This document shows positions 1 through 9,527 of a stretch of 64,000 bases of DNA, piece by piece. Positions within the stretch are counted from its first letter, which is position 1, and each line of letters opens with the position of its first letter. Location of the stretch: positions 1-64,000 of the forward strand of contig JACJXD010000004.1 of assembly GCA_020636845.1 (NCBI GenBank). Reading direction: 5' to 3'. A program made the translations under genes and the position numbers. The DNA comes from Bacteroidales bacterium (GTDB taxonomy: Bacteria > Bacteroidota > Bacteroidia > Bacteroidales > Tenuifilaceae). Below the pieces are notes generated by a model, which saw nothing but the letters and a program-made list of their open reading frames with translations, made no database searches and was not told the DNA's origin.

Positions 1-19
1 GTCATTGGATAATTCAGCA

Positions 20-523
20 ATGGACAATAACAATTTTAGAGGCGATCCTAAAGTATATGAGGTATTAAAAGAGTTAAACATACCATTCGAATATCACGAA
101 CACCCACCTGCTCCTACCGTAGAACAAGCGGCAAAATACTGGGAGGGTATAGACTCCACCCACTGTAAAAATTTGTTTTTCAGGAATCATAAAGGAGATA
201 AACACTATCTGGTTGTTTTGGAATACACCAAAATATTGAACATTAAACACCTGGAACAAATTCTCAGGCAAGGTAAGTTAACCTTTGCATCTCCTGCCCG
301 ATTAAAAAAGTACCTTAACCTTACTCCTGGTTCGGTTTCCCCTTTTGGTCTTATTAATGACATCGATAATCTTGTCCACCTTTTTCTTGATGCCGATTTA
401 CAGCAAAGCCATCACCTTAGCTTTCATCCAAATATTAATACGGCTTCGCTGATAATTCCAACGGAACATTTTTTCAGATATCTTAACTGGGTTGGCAATT
501 CTTACGAATTCATCAAAATATAA
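20..523 (+). CDS. Prolyl-tRNA editing protein (ProXp-ala/YbaK family)
   Basis: This protein is predicted to hydrolyse mischarged Ala-tRNA(Pro) in trans, a cytoplasmic translation quality-control step. From the ATG at 20 it is 167 residues, which is the family size. The conserved lysine of the family sits at residue 50 in the motif HCKNLFF, and the conserved SPFGLIND block follows near residue 110. A TTG at position 5 would add five residues. I prefer the ATG because the alignment of the catalytic lysine at position 50 matches known family members. The gene stands alone and converges on the ribonucleotide reductase gene, with a shared hairpin terminator between them. The family call is firm. 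The exact misacylated substrate is inferred from family knowledge. Confidence 0.85.
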   Translation: MDNNNFRGDPKVYEVLKELNIPFEYHEHPPAPTVEQAAKYWEGIDSTHCKNLFFRNHKGDKHYLVVLEYTKILNIKHLEQILRQGKLTFASPARLKKYLNLTPGSVSPFGLINDIDNLVHLFLDADLQQSHHLSFHPNINTASLIIPTEHFFRYLNWVGNSYEFIKI

Positions 524-528
524 TGAAA

Positions 529-550
529 AATGCCCGAAATATCGGGCATT
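529..550. terminator. Bidirectional intrinsic terminator
   Basis: A perfect 9-bp stem (AATGCCCGA paired with TCGGGCATT) has a 4-nt loop and lies between two convergent genes. A-rich sequence on its left and T-rich sequence on its right allow it to work in both directions. Confidence 0.8.
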
Positions 551-572
551 CTTTATAAACTAACATGTTATT

Positions 573-3140
573 TTATCCGCACTTCGAATGGCCACAATTA
601 CTGCACGTTAAACATCCTTCCTGATAAACCAACGATTCTGCACCACATTCCGGACATTTCTTTCCTGCCTTTGCCTTTGTACCATTAGGAATATACCTTT
701 TTAATGCACGCTCAACCCCTGCTTTCCATGTATTGATGGTTTCGCTATCAAGACGAAGCGATGAAACAAGATTCACTACATCAGGAATGGGCATCCCGTT
801 GCGAAGAACCCCGGAAATAAGCTTTGCATAGTTCCAAAATTCTTTGTTAAACATATGCGAAAGTCCCCCAAGCGTGTTTGTATAGCCATACTTATCGACA
901 TATTGAAAGTCGTACCGACTTCCATGTTCATCTTTAATTTTCAAAATACGTCCTTTAGTAACCGATTTTGGAATTGGCAGCACATCATCTTCGGTCATAC
1001 CTGTAAATATCTCGTAAGGACGATTCTCGTACAATCCTACAAAAGCAACCCAATCTTCTTTACTATTCTTAAAACGAATTACGTCGCATTCCAAAACTGG
1101 CGGACGCTTGCCCGGAAAACTTTCTTGATTAACAACGGTTGTTTCCTTTTTATTTGAGACAAGAACACCTTCCCGTGAGCCTTCACGGTAAACGGTACAA
1201 CCTTTACAACCACTTTCCCACGCTGTTTGATATACCTTAGAGACTATTTCCTCAGTAACATCCTCCGGAAGGTTTACGGTAACGCTAATAGAATGGTCCA
1301 CCCACTTTTGAATCATTCCCTGCATCCGAACCTTGTTAACCCAATCCACATCATTTGAAGCAGCACCATAATACGGTGATTTCTTTACAAGTTCATGAAT
1401 TTCTTCATCGCTATACTCTTTAACCTCTTCCGTTTTATATCCGTTAACTTCTAACCATGTAAGAAACTTATGGTGAAAAACATTGAACTCTTCCCACGAA
1501 TCTCCAACATTATCGACAAAAGATACTTTAACGTTTTTATCGTTTGGATTAACCTTTCTACGCCTTTTATAGTATGGCATAAATACAGGCTCAATGCCTG
1601 ATGTTGTTTGCGTCATAAGGCTAGTAGTTCCGGTTGGAGCAATAGTTAATAGCGCAATGTTACGACGCCCGTGTTCAACCATATCGTTATAAAGGTCTAA
1701 ATCTTCGCCCTTTATTCTATTTATAAAAGGGTTATTCTTTTCGCGTTGTGCATTGTAAATAGGAAAAGCACCGCGCTCTTTTGCCAGTTCCACCGACGAA
1801 CGGTAAGCCTCTACTGCTAAGGTTTTATGAACCTCAACTGCAAAATCAACAGCATTTTCGGAGCCATACTTCAAATTAAGTGCAGCCAACATATCCCCTT
1901 CGGCGGTAATACCAATACCGGTTCTTCGACCTTCTATTGTTTTCCGTCTAATTTTTTGCCACAAGTTGCTTTCAACCGCCTTAACTTCTTCCTCCTCGGG
2001 ATCACCATTAACCTTATTTAAAATGGCATCAATCTTTTCCAACTCTAAATCGATAATGTCATCCATTATTCTCTGAGCAAAATGCGCATGGCGTTTAAAT
2101 AAATCGAAGTTAAACTTTGCTTCGGCGGTAAACGGATTCTCAACATAGCTGTACAGATTCAACGCTAGCAACCGACAACTATCGTACGGGCAAAGCGGAA
2201 TTTCACCACATGGATTTGTCGAAACCGTTTTATAACCTAAATCGGCATAAGAATCGGGAACAGATTCACGAATCACCGTATCCCAGAAAAGAACACCAGG
2301 CTCGGCAGATTTCCAAGCATTATGAATAATTTTCTTCCAAAGTTCAGCAGCATTTATTTCCTGACGATACTTTGGCTCTTTAGAATCTATTGGATACTGC
2401 TGAATATAAGGCTTACCATCAATAGCAGCCCGCATAAACTCATCGTCGATTTTAACGGAAACATTCGCACCGGTAATTTTTCCCGCTTCCATTTTAGCAT
2501 CGATAAACTTTTCAGAATCCGGATGTTTTACGGAAATACTTAACATTAAAGCCCCCCTACGACCGTCTTGTGCAACTTCGCGGGTAGAATTAGAATAACG
2601 CTCCATAAAAGGAACTACTCCTGTTGATGTTAAAGCACTATTCTTTACAGGGCTTCCCTTAGGACGAATGTGCGACAAATCATGTCCAACGCCACCTCTA
2701 CGCTTCATAAGTTGAACCTGCTCCTCGTCAATCTTCATTATTCCACCATACGAATCGGCAACACCTTGGTTTCCAATAACAAAACAGTTTGATAGCGATG
2801 CTACTTGAAAAACATTTCCAATTCCGGTCATTGGACCACCTTGCGGAACAATATATCGAAAGTTCTCAAGAAGCCCGAAAATTTCATCCTCCTTCATGGG
2901 ATTGGGATAGTGCTGCTCAATCCTTACAAGTTCCTTTGCAATTCGGCGATGCATATCGTTTGGAGTTAATTCGAATATGTCGCCATACGAATCCTTAAGA
3001 GCATACTTGCTAACCCAAACCTTTGCGGCCATTTCATCTCCATTAAAATACTTTACACTTGCTTCGTAAGCATCATCGAAAGTGTAAGTTTTTGCCTTTT
3101 TCTTAACCTGCTGATCCATCAAGGGGCTTTTATTTTCCAT
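573..3140 (-). CDS. nrdJ: Adenosylcobalamin-dependent (class II) ribonucleotide reductase
   Basis: It reduces ribonucleotides to deoxyribonucleotides in the cytoplasm, using adenosylcobalamin to make the thiyl radical. The 855-residue protein has an N-terminal helical segment, the ten-stranded barrel core with the signature NPCGEIPL near residue 309, and a second conserved block (APTGTTSLM) further on. It ends in a cysteine-rich zinc-ribbon-like tail (CPECG ... CSNCG) over the last 30 residues. Such tails occur in the long NrdJ forms and may carry the shuttle cysteines. No second subunit gene lies next to it, as expected for class II. The 5' region lacks a recognisable cobalamin riboswitch but has hairpins and palindromes. 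The call is secure. Confidence 0.95.
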   Translation of the reverse strand: MENKSPLMDQQVKKKAKTYTFDDAYEASVKYFNGDEMAAKVWVSKYALKDSYGDIFELTPNDMHRRIAKELVRIEQHYPNPMKEDEIFGLLENFRYIVPQGGPMTGIGNVFQVASLSNCFVIGNQGVADSYGGIMKIDEEQVQLMKRRGGVGHDLSHIRPKGSPVKNSALTSTGVVPFMERYSNSTREVAQDGRRGALMLSISVKHPDSEKFIDAKMEAGKITGANVSVKIDDEFMRAAIDGKPYIQQYPIDSKEPKYRQEINAAELWKKIIHNAWKSAEPGVLFWDTVIRESVPDSYADLGYKTVSTNPCGEIPLCPYDSCRLLALNLYSYVENPFTAEAKFNFDLFKRHAHFAQRIMDDIIDLELEKIDAILNKVNGDPEEEEVKAVESNLWQKIRRKTIEGRRTGIGITAEGDMLAALNLKYGSENAVDFAVEVHKTLAVEAYRSSVELAKERGAFPIYNAQREKNNPFINRIKGEDLDLYNDMVEHGRRNIALLTIAPTGTTSLMTQTTSGIEPVFMPYYKRRRKVNPNDKNVKVSFVDNVGDSWEEFNVFHHKFLTWLEVNGYKTEEVKEYSDEEIHELVKKSPYYGAASNDVDWVNKVRMQGMIQKWVDHSISVTVNLPEDVTEEIVSKVYQTAWESGCKGCTVYREGSREGVLVSNKKETTVVNQESFPGKRPPVLECDVIRFKNSKEDWVAFVGLYENRPYEIFTGMTEDDVLPIPKSVTKGRILKIKDEHGSRYDFQYVDKYGYTNTLGGLSHMFNKEFWNYAKLISGVLRNGMPIPDVVNLVSSLRLDSETINTWKAGVERALKRYIPNGTKAKAGKKCPECGAESLVYQEGCLTCSNCGHSKCG

Positions 3141-3180
3141 TATAATCCAATTTTAAATTCTAAAGCCGACAACTTTTCGC

Positions 3181-3200
3181 CTCAGTTTATTGAAACTGAG
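3181..3200 (-). repeat. Perfect hairpin in the nrdJ leader
   Basis: CTCAGTTT and AAACTGAG form a perfect 8-bp inverted repeat around a 4-nt loop, 41 to 60 bases upstream of the nrdJ start codon. It could be a leader hairpin or a protein operator. It has no T-run typical of an intrinsic terminator. Confidence 0.5.
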
Positions 3201-3401
3201 TTAAGTAAAAATATTTCGTTTCCGAAAAATTGTTCTTACGAAGTTAGAAAACCTAGCCCACCGATACCAAACTAAATTGTTTGTAAATATCAACAATCGG
3301 TTCTAGTTATGAACAAGATAAAAGTTTGAACATACGCGACTTACACAGGCATTCTGATATACAGCAAGTTGTTGTAAGGCGTTGATATTTATTAAAAAAC
3401 G

Positions 3402-3435
3402 CTTTTCGAAAAGTTTTGTACAAAAAAATTTGTAC
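3402..3435. repeat. Paired palindromes upstream of nrdJ
   Basis: Two palindromes lie almost side by side: a 12-bp perfect palindrome CTTTTCGAAAAG at 3402-3413, and GTACAAA / TTTGTAC with an AAAA centre at 3418-3435. They sit about 260-295 bases upstream of nrdJ in a 432-base gap (3141-3572) that has no credible gene. They resemble regulator-binding sites. The binding protein is unknown. Confidence 0.4.
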
Positions 3436-3523
3436 TAACAGAAAACAAAAAATCGCTCCAATCCCAAATAAGCACATCTAAAACATATAAATTTATTTCC
3501 CATATAACCTCATATGAATAACA

Positions 3524-3549
3524 AAAGCCGCTCTAAACCGAGCGGCTTT
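3524..3549 (-). terminator. Intrinsic terminator of the receptor/lipoprotein operon
   Basis: A perfect 10-bp stem (AAAGCCGCTC with GAGCGGCTTT) with a 6-nt loop lies just after the stop codon of the lipoprotein gene on the minus strand. Confidence 0.8.
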
Positions 3550-3572
3550 ATATCCAAAACAAATTGAAATTT

Positions 3573-5528
3573 TTACTCTCTATTCCAATTAACATCTTCT
3601 GACGTTAATTCCCCCTCTGTAACGGCTTGATCTTCCATTGTTGTATCACGTTCAAACATTGGATCAGGTCCTGCTTTTGTACATTTAAATATACCTGTGT
3701 ACGTATTCTTACTCAGATCATTTTCATAAGTTGCAAAAGTTACCCAATAATAAACAGGTATATCGTTAACTTCTGTAACTGCATCAGGATATTTTAACTG
3801 CAACAGAATAACTAAACCCTCCTGAAGACGAGACCATGTTAAGGCAATTTGCTCTTCCTCCGTACCAGTGTCAAAACCAGGAATATTGTACGTTGTCTTA
3901 TTACTTAATCTCAAGTCAAAATTCAAATAATGGGCACTTGCTCCGTAATAAAACTCATCATTTGCATAATTACTACTGCCATAAGTCCTACTTAAATTAC
4001 TATAAACATAATTTACAAGCAGCATATAGTCTTCATAAGATGGATCCAAATGGATAGTCGGATCAAAAATCCACCCTAAATTAGGTTTATAAATAAATTG
4101 AGCAGTTGTTGTACTTATAAAATTATACGAAGAAACCCACTCTCCTGAGGTGTATGTCAACTTATCGGCAATAGTTAAAGTTTTTAAACTCGTTCCAGTA
4201 TAATACTTATAAAGAACAATAGCACTTACGCCTTCTCCCGCAGTTGGATAAAGATTATTTAAATATTTAGGAATATAATCCTGAGGAAGCACCGACGATG
4301 AAAAATTATCGTAATCTCCTGGATCTCCCATTGCATCATAATCCTTGCTGGTTAAATAGTGAACATTATCCATTTTTGCCCAACTGGTTCCATCGTATTG
4401 GTAATAGTCAGTTATTATATATGGCTGCTCGCCAACAACTTCGTATCCCTGAGTTAACGCAGTAACAACAAAATCATCTATTTGCATTGTTGTAGTGATG
4501 GATCCATCTCCCCCCGAATACTTGAAAGCGATATAAATTACGCCTCCACAATAAGAATTCAAACTAATATCACCAGATGCAGTAAAGTCACTTGCATAGC
4601 CACTTACATTTCCCGTTGATAAAGTTGGATTAAGATTCGTCCAAGTATATGAATTTGGATCACCGGTTCCCGGATAATCGGTTGAAATTAACACTTCCAA
4701 AGGATCTCCATTGTTATATCCATCCTTACTCTTAAAATTTAACTTTACTGCAGAGTATTCCGTTAAATCGATAGCTGGCGTTAACAACCAAGCAATATTA
4801 CTCGGTTCTCCCGTATTATGGGCACTAAACGAAGCGTATGTGTTTCCTCCAAAAGACCGTCCTTCCCAAGTTGCAGTTCCTGCCTCAATATATTGTGTCC
4901 AATTATTAATATCTATTGTTTCGTATGCCGTAGCCGTTTCAAAATCTTCGGCAAAAACTACAGCATTATTAACGACGTTGATTAAAGGCTTAACATCTGA
5001 ATATTTATAAATTACCTTATGTATATCATCCTTTTGTGGATTAGGAACAGAATCGGCTAATATTGCAGGAATATAAAACTCCGGATTAAAATCGGGGTAT
5101 AAATACCCAGTAATTCCTGTTAACGAATCAACCCTTGCATAATCACTTTGAACAAAAGAGTATGAGCTAGCATTAGCATAAGCAGTCAAATTTTCGGGCA
5201 TTTTTGCAAAATAGTTATAAGTTATGCTGGCTTTCGAACCTACATTATATGCAGGAAACAAGTCCGGCAATAATTTAGCAATGTACTTACTTCCGGGAAA
5301 GCTATCGTTGAACGCCGAAAAAGATGAAATATACCCTGTCCACGTTGAAATTGAATCATCGGCTTTTGCATAAGCTGCAGCATTGCTATAATCTGTAGCA
5401 ACCAGCGTGTATGCTATATCTCCATGGTATGGCTCTTTGCTATCATCCAATTTATTATAGGTGTCTTCCATAGGATCACATGCCCACAAAAGCCCAATAA
5501 ACGATAAAAAATAAAGTATTTTTTTCAT
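3573..5528 (-). CDS. Surface lipoprotein with choice-of-anchor-J-like domain
   Basis: The 651-residue protein starts with a lipoprotein signal peptide ending in a lipobox (LLWAC, Cys17), so it should be anchored to the outer membrane. Residues about 200-350 look like a choice-of-anchor J (cleaved-adhesin-type jelly-roll) domain, with the WLLTPAIDL pattern and an aspartate-rich IDDFVV strand near the end. The rest is aromatic and repetitive with no domain I recognise. It starts 19 bases after the TonB-dependent receptor gene stop, so the two are surely one operon. It occupies the place a SusD-like protein would take but shows no SusD features. A partner lipoprotein for the receptor, possibly for substrate capture, is an inference. 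Confidence 0.7.
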   Translation of the reverse strand: MKKILYFLSFIGLLWACDPMEDTYNKLDDSKEPYHGDIAYTLVATDYSNAAAYAKADDSISTWTGYISSFSAFNDSFPGSKYIAKLLPDLFPAYNVGSKASITYNYFAKMPENLTAYANASSYSFVQSDYARVDSLTGITGYLYPDFNPEFYIPAILADSVPNPQKDDIHKVIYKYSDVKPLINVVNNAVVFAEDFETATAYETIDINNWTQYIEAGTATWEGRSFGGNTYASFSAHNTGEPSNIAWLLTPAIDLTEYSAVKLNFKSKDGYNNGDPLEVLISTDYPGTGDPNSYTWTNLNPTLSTGNVSGYASDFTASGDISLNSYCGGVIYIAFKYSGGDGSITTTMQIDDFVVTALTQGYEVVGEQPYIITDYYQYDGTSWAKMDNVHYLTSKDYDAMGDPGDYDNFSSSVLPQDYIPKYLNNLYPTAGEGVSAIVLYKYYTGTSLKTLTIADKLTYTSGEWVSSYNFISTTTAQFIYKPNLGWIFDPTIHLDPSYEDYMLLVNYVYSNLSRTYGSSNYANDEFYYGASAHYLNFDLRLSNKTTYNIPGFDTGTEEEQIALTWSRLQEGLVILLQLKYPDAVTEVNDIPVYYWVTFATYENDLSKNTYTGIFKCTKAGPDPMFERDTTMEDQAVTEGELTSEDVNWNRE

Positions 5529-5547
5529 GTTTTAATAGTTTTTAAGT

Positions 5548-8106
5548 TTAGAAATTGATGCGCAACCCTGTTGACCATGTACGTCCAAATCCATAAAATA
5601 CATACGACGTATATTCGTCATGATCCGAGCCATCTGTAGCATCTGCAATATATTCGGTATCTAACAAATTCATAACGTTGCCATAAATGGTTGCCGTTAA
5701 ATTTCCTATCTTAAACTTATAGTTGAAATTGGCATTTAACAAATAATAATCAGGCATCATCCAAGCATCAACTTTATCTTCAATTTTTGTTCTTGCCGTT
5801 GGATCAAAATATGCATAGTTTTTACTATACCAGTTAAAATCGAATCCAACCTTAAGTTTTGGTAGCACTTCGTAATCACAATTTAGTGCTGCCGTAACCT
5901 GAGCAGAGTTCCCAACATGTACATCTGCAATATAAGCATTATAAGTACCCACAACAGATTGATCTTCATTGTAAAGGGTAAAATGAACATCGTCAGTCCA
6001 ACGATAATCACCAACAGAAGCCATTGCTTTAATTGAAAGTTTATTGGTCGGTTTATAAAGTCCCTCGAACTCCACACCTTGATGCAAAGCGTTTATACCC
6101 AATATGTTAGCTGTTTGCCCATTCAGTGATTTAACCAATCCCTTATCTAACCAATAAGTTCTAAATACATTCAATTTAATGTTTACTATATTAGTAACAT
6201 ATCCATAGCCAACTTCTGCTGTTGCTATAGTTTCATATTTAACATCATCGTTAAATTCATTTGTGTTATTTAAAAAAGCATTGGCAAATATTGGCGCTTT
6301 CTTAATATAACCGCCATTGATAAACACATTGTTTGTTTCATCAATCTTATAATTAAAACCACCTTTAACATTCCATGGAAGGAACTTGTACCACGATGAT
6401 TTTTGATTTCCCGAAGTGTACTGGAAAAAATCTACTCTCCTATAGTTATTACTAGCCGCAGCCAACGAAAGAAATCCAGAATACTCATCTTTAATATACT
6501 CTGCCTGACCGTAAAGGCCTAACCAAAGTACCTGTCCTCTGTAATTATAATTTACATAATCGCCTACATGTAACGGAGTTGAAGATGAACGATTGATATT
6601 TTTATTATCAAGATAATATTCTCCTCCTAGTAAATCGTCAATTTTATATGCATGAACTCCACTATAATAACGACCGTCAAAACCAGCAGTAATTTTAAAA
6701 TCTGAAACCTCCGTTGTGTAAGTCGAAAGCATTCCATACCATTGATGGTCATTAACAGCATTTGCTACTATACATGTAGAACCACTCGTTGCTGCTGCAT
6801 TTTGAGAAACAACCCAATCGAAATCGAAGTATCCTTCCGGAGTTAATGCAGAAGTAGCATAAGGTTCTCCACTTGGATATTGCAAACTTAACCAACTAGA
6901 ATTGGAACCATATATTCTTCTACCACCTCCTGTTGCAATAGACGCATACACTTGAGTAGAAAGTAACGATTTGTCATCAATTTTCCAGTAATGGTTTAAA
7001 GAAACCTGAGGTTTATGATAATAATTGTAAGCATAACCTATATTATATCTTTCTCCATTCCTATAACCAAAATCAGAGTTCCATTTTGCTTCATTTATGT
7101 TGTCTCTAAATTCTTGAATAGTATGTTGATTGCTTCTTTGATTATGCCACTGAGGAGCTCCAAATGCATTAAACACTATACGATGTTTATCATTAATTTG
7201 CTTGGAAATATTAACAAAATATGAATATCCGTCAAAATTAGTGGATTGTATATATCCATCGCCATAAGTATGCCCACCCGAAAGAGTAACAGCCCAGCCA
7301 TTCTTTAGTAATCCCGTTGAAACAGTAAAAGTTTGTTTTCGGTAGCCATCGTTTCCAATACCAGTATAAACAGCACCACCTTGCTGTGCATCTGTAGATT
7401 TTGTAACAATATTGATAGTTCCTCCAACTGAAGATAATGCTAATTTAGAAGCACCCAAACCACGTTGAACCTGTTGGCTTTCTGTAACATCAGACAAGCC
7501 AGCCCAATTACTCCAGTAAACTTTACCGTTTTCCATTCCATTAACAGGAATTCCATTAATAAGAACCCCTACATTATCAGAATCGAATCCTCTAACATAA
7601 ACACGAGCATCACCAAAACCTCCACCGCTTTTTGTAGCATATATGGATGGTGTCGATTTCAAAATTTCAGGAAATTCTTGATTCCCTAATTTCTCTGTAA
7701 TCACTTGAGGCGATATTGTTGATACCGCAACGGGTGTTGTTCTATCACGTACAAACGATGTTGTAACATAAACTTCGTCAATACCAATAGAACTTGTTTG
7801 AAGGGCTATATTGCCAAGGTCTTTTTCTCCATTTTGAGGTACAGCAACATCTATCTTCTGATCAATGTAACCCATAAATGAAACTAATAATGTTGCCTTC
7901 TCTGTTGGAACCTTTAACGAAAAAGTACCATCAACTCCAGTTGAAACACCAACTGTAGTATTCTCAATTACGACAGTAGCACCTATTAATTTTTCTCCAC
8001 TGTTCGCATCAATCACAACCCCCTTTACAACTCCTTGTGAAAAGGACATGCTGACTGTAAAGGCCAGCGCTAGGGTTAGAAAAATTTTTCTTAACGTTTT
8101 AATCAT
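5548..8106 (-). CDS. TonB-dependent outer-membrane receptor
   Basis: The 852-residue protein has a signal peptide (cleavage after about residue 24, SMSFSQ), and a carboxypeptidase-regulatory-like Ig domain at about 27-110. A plug domain at about 115-235 contains YVRGFDSDNVGVLINGIPV and the GGTINIVTK block, and a long beta-barrel ends in an aromatic-rich strand with terminal Phe (STGLRINF). It imports a ligand across the outer membrane using the TonB-ExbBD energy system. The ligand cannot be told from sequence. It is the first gene of a two-gene operon with the downstream surface lipoprotein. No SusD partner, sigma/anti-sigma pair or glycoside hydrolase lies nearby, so a carbohydrate-utilisation role is not supported. 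Confidence 0.9.
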   Translation of the reverse strand: MIKTLRKIFLTLALAFTVSMSFSQGVVKGVVIDANSGEKLIGATVVIENTTVGVSTGVDGTFSLKVPTEKATLLVSFMGYIDQKIDVAVPQNGEKDLGNIALQTSSIGIDEVYVTTSFVRDRTTPVAVSTISPQVITEKLGNQEFPEILKSTPSIYATKSGGGFGDARVYVRGFDSDNVGVLINGIPVNGMENGKVYWSNWAGLSDVTESQQVQRGLGASKLALSSVGGTINIVTKSTDAQQGGAVYTGIGNDGYRKQTFTVSTGLLKNGWAVTLSGGHTYGDGYIQSTNFDGYSYFVNISKQINDKHRIVFNAFGAPQWHNQRSNQHTIQEFRDNINEAKWNSDFGYRNGERYNIGYAYNYYHKPQVSLNHYWKIDDKSLLSTQVYASIATGGGRRIYGSNSSWLSLQYPSGEPYATSALTPEGYFDFDWVVSQNAAATSGSTCIVANAVNDHQWYGMLSTYTTEVSDFKITAGFDGRYYSGVHAYKIDDLLGGEYYLDNKNINRSSSTPLHVGDYVNYNYRGQVLWLGLYGQAEYIKDEYSGFLSLAAASNNYRRVDFFQYTSGNQKSSWYKFLPWNVKGGFNYKIDETNNVFINGGYIKKAPIFANAFLNNTNEFNDDVKYETIATAEVGYGYVTNIVNIKLNVFRTYWLDKGLVKSLNGQTANILGINALHQGVEFEGLYKPTNKLSIKAMASVGDYRWTDDVHFTLYNEDQSVVGTYNAYIADVHVGNSAQVTAALNCDYEVLPKLKVGFDFNWYSKNYAYFDPTARTKIEDKVDAWMMPDYYLLNANFNYKFKIGNLTATIYGNVMNLLDTEYIADATDGSDHDEYTSYVFYGFGRTWSTGLRINF

Positions 8107-8192
8107 AGGTTTTAGGTTTATTGGTTTAATACTGCTTGCTTGTAAAAATATACTCTTAGATATAAATCTATATTACTATAACATTAACATTT

Positions 8193-9431
8193 CTATTTCT
8201 CGCTACTAAAAATACTGTCGACAATTTTTGCTGTAGCACCTAACCCCGAATTTACGAAATAACCTGCTTTATTTCCAACCTCTTTGAGATTTTTTCGGTC
8301 TGAAAGCAAGTTATTTAGCAAATGTACAAACTCAAAAGAACTATTTATAGAAAATCCTGCTCCTTGCGCAATTAAATCCTTTGCTTCTTGAAACTTATGG
8401 TATTTTGGACCAAAAATTACAGGTACCCCATAAACCGCTGCCTCTAACGTATTATGAATGCCAACTCCAAAGCCGCCGCCAATGTATGCTATTATCCCAT
8501 ATCGATAAAGCGAAGATAAAAGGCCTATAGTATCTATTACCAAAATACGAGTTTTTGCTAATTCCAAATCTTCGGAGTTTGAGTAACAAACAACAGGAAA
8601 TGGGGATTTCTGAATAATGCTGTTAATTCGATCGTTTCCTACTTCATGAGGAGCTATAACCAACTTTACATCCTCAGGAGCATATGATAAATACTCAAAA
8701 AGAATCTCCTCATCCTTTGGCCAGGTGCTTCCTGCTACTATCACCCGACTATCCTTACAAAAATTCTCTACAACCGGTACACTTTTTGCCTCAACGGCAA
8801 TTTTAGCTACACGATCGAAACGCGTATCTCCGGTTACGGTAACATTGCTTATCCCTATGCTGGCAAGCAACGCTTTTGATTGCTCGTTTTGTACAAAGAA
8901 ATACGAAAAATTCAATAAGAATTTTCTATACCATCCACCATACTTTTTGAAGAAAACCTGGCTTGGTCGAAAATTTGCCGATACAATATAGGTTGAAATA
9001 CCATTCCGTTTCAGCTGATTAAGGTAATGATACCAAAACTCGTATTTTACAAAAATTGCAATTGTAGGGTTTACCAACTGCAAAAATCGTTGAGCATTTC
9101 GCCGTGTGTCCAATGGCAAGTAGAAAACAAAATCGGCTCCTTTGTAATTTTTTCTTACCTCGTAACCTGAAGGGGAAAAAAAAGTTAGCACTATTTTCTT
9201 ATCCGGAAAACGCTCTTTAATTGTTTCGATAACAGGACGTCCCTGCTCAAATTCTCCTAACGATGAACAATGAATCCAAATGTTACTTGCATTAGGGTTA
9301 ACAGTACTGGCAATTTTTTTAAAAATGCTTTTTCTTCCCCCAAGCCATAGTTTTGCTTTAGAGTTAAACGGAGACAGAAGAACTATTAACAAATGATAAA
9401 ACCTTATACCTAAGTTATAAAGTAGAAGCAT
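8193..9431 (-). CDS. kdtA: Kdo transferase (3-deoxy-D-manno-octulosonic-acid transferase)
   Basis: KdtA/WaaA transfers Kdo from CMP-Kdo onto lipid IV-A at the cytoplasmic face of the inner membrane. The 412-residue length fits the family. The N-terminal membrane-associating helix (MLLLYNLGIRFYHLLIVLL) precedes the HCSSLGEFEQG motif, whose glutamate is the expected catalytic base. A C-terminal GT-B domain carries the IGGGFGVGIHNTLEAAVYGVP nucleotide-sugar-binding segment in pieces around residues 315-340. It lies just downstream of the lipid A genes on the same strand but is separated from lpxA by a strong terminator, so it probably has its own promoter. Confidence 0.92.
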   Translation of the reverse strand: MLLLYNLGIRFYHLLIVLLSPFNSKAKLWLGGRKSIFKKIASTVNPNASNIWIHCSSLGEFEQGRPVIETIKERFPDKKIVLTFFSPSGYEVRKNYKGADFVFYLPLDTRRNAQRFLQLVNPTIAIFVKYEFWYHYLNQLKRNGISTYIVSANFRPSQVFFKKYGGWYRKFLLNFSYFFVQNEQSKALLASIGISNVTVTGDTRFDRVAKIAVEAKSVPVVENFCKDSRVIVAGSTWPKDEEILFEYLSYAPEDVKLVIAPHEVGNDRINSIIQKSPFPVVCYSNSEDLELAKTRILVIDTIGLLSSLYRYGIIAYIGGGFGVGIHNTLEAAVYGVPVIFGPKYHKFQEAKDLIAQGAGFSINSSFEFVHLLNNLLSDRKNLKEVGNKAGYFVNSGLGATAKIVDSIFSSEK

Positions 9432-9500
9432 ATTTAGGAATTAGAAGTTCAAAAATAACCCCGAATTCAGAAAAAATCAAAAATATCGTTATAAAAAAAC

Positions 9501-9518
9501 GGGCTGAGAACTCAGCCC
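9501..9518 (-). terminator. Terminator after lpxA
   Basis: A perfect 8-bp stem (GGGCTGAG / CTCAGCCC) is followed on the minus strand by a run of seven T residues, directly after the lpxA stop. Confidence 0.85.
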
Positions 9519-9527
9519 AACATCTTG

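Noticed and set aside
3141..3480. Cobalamin riboswitch upstream of nrdJ
   Set aside because: No B12-box-like sequence or its complement is visible in the leader.
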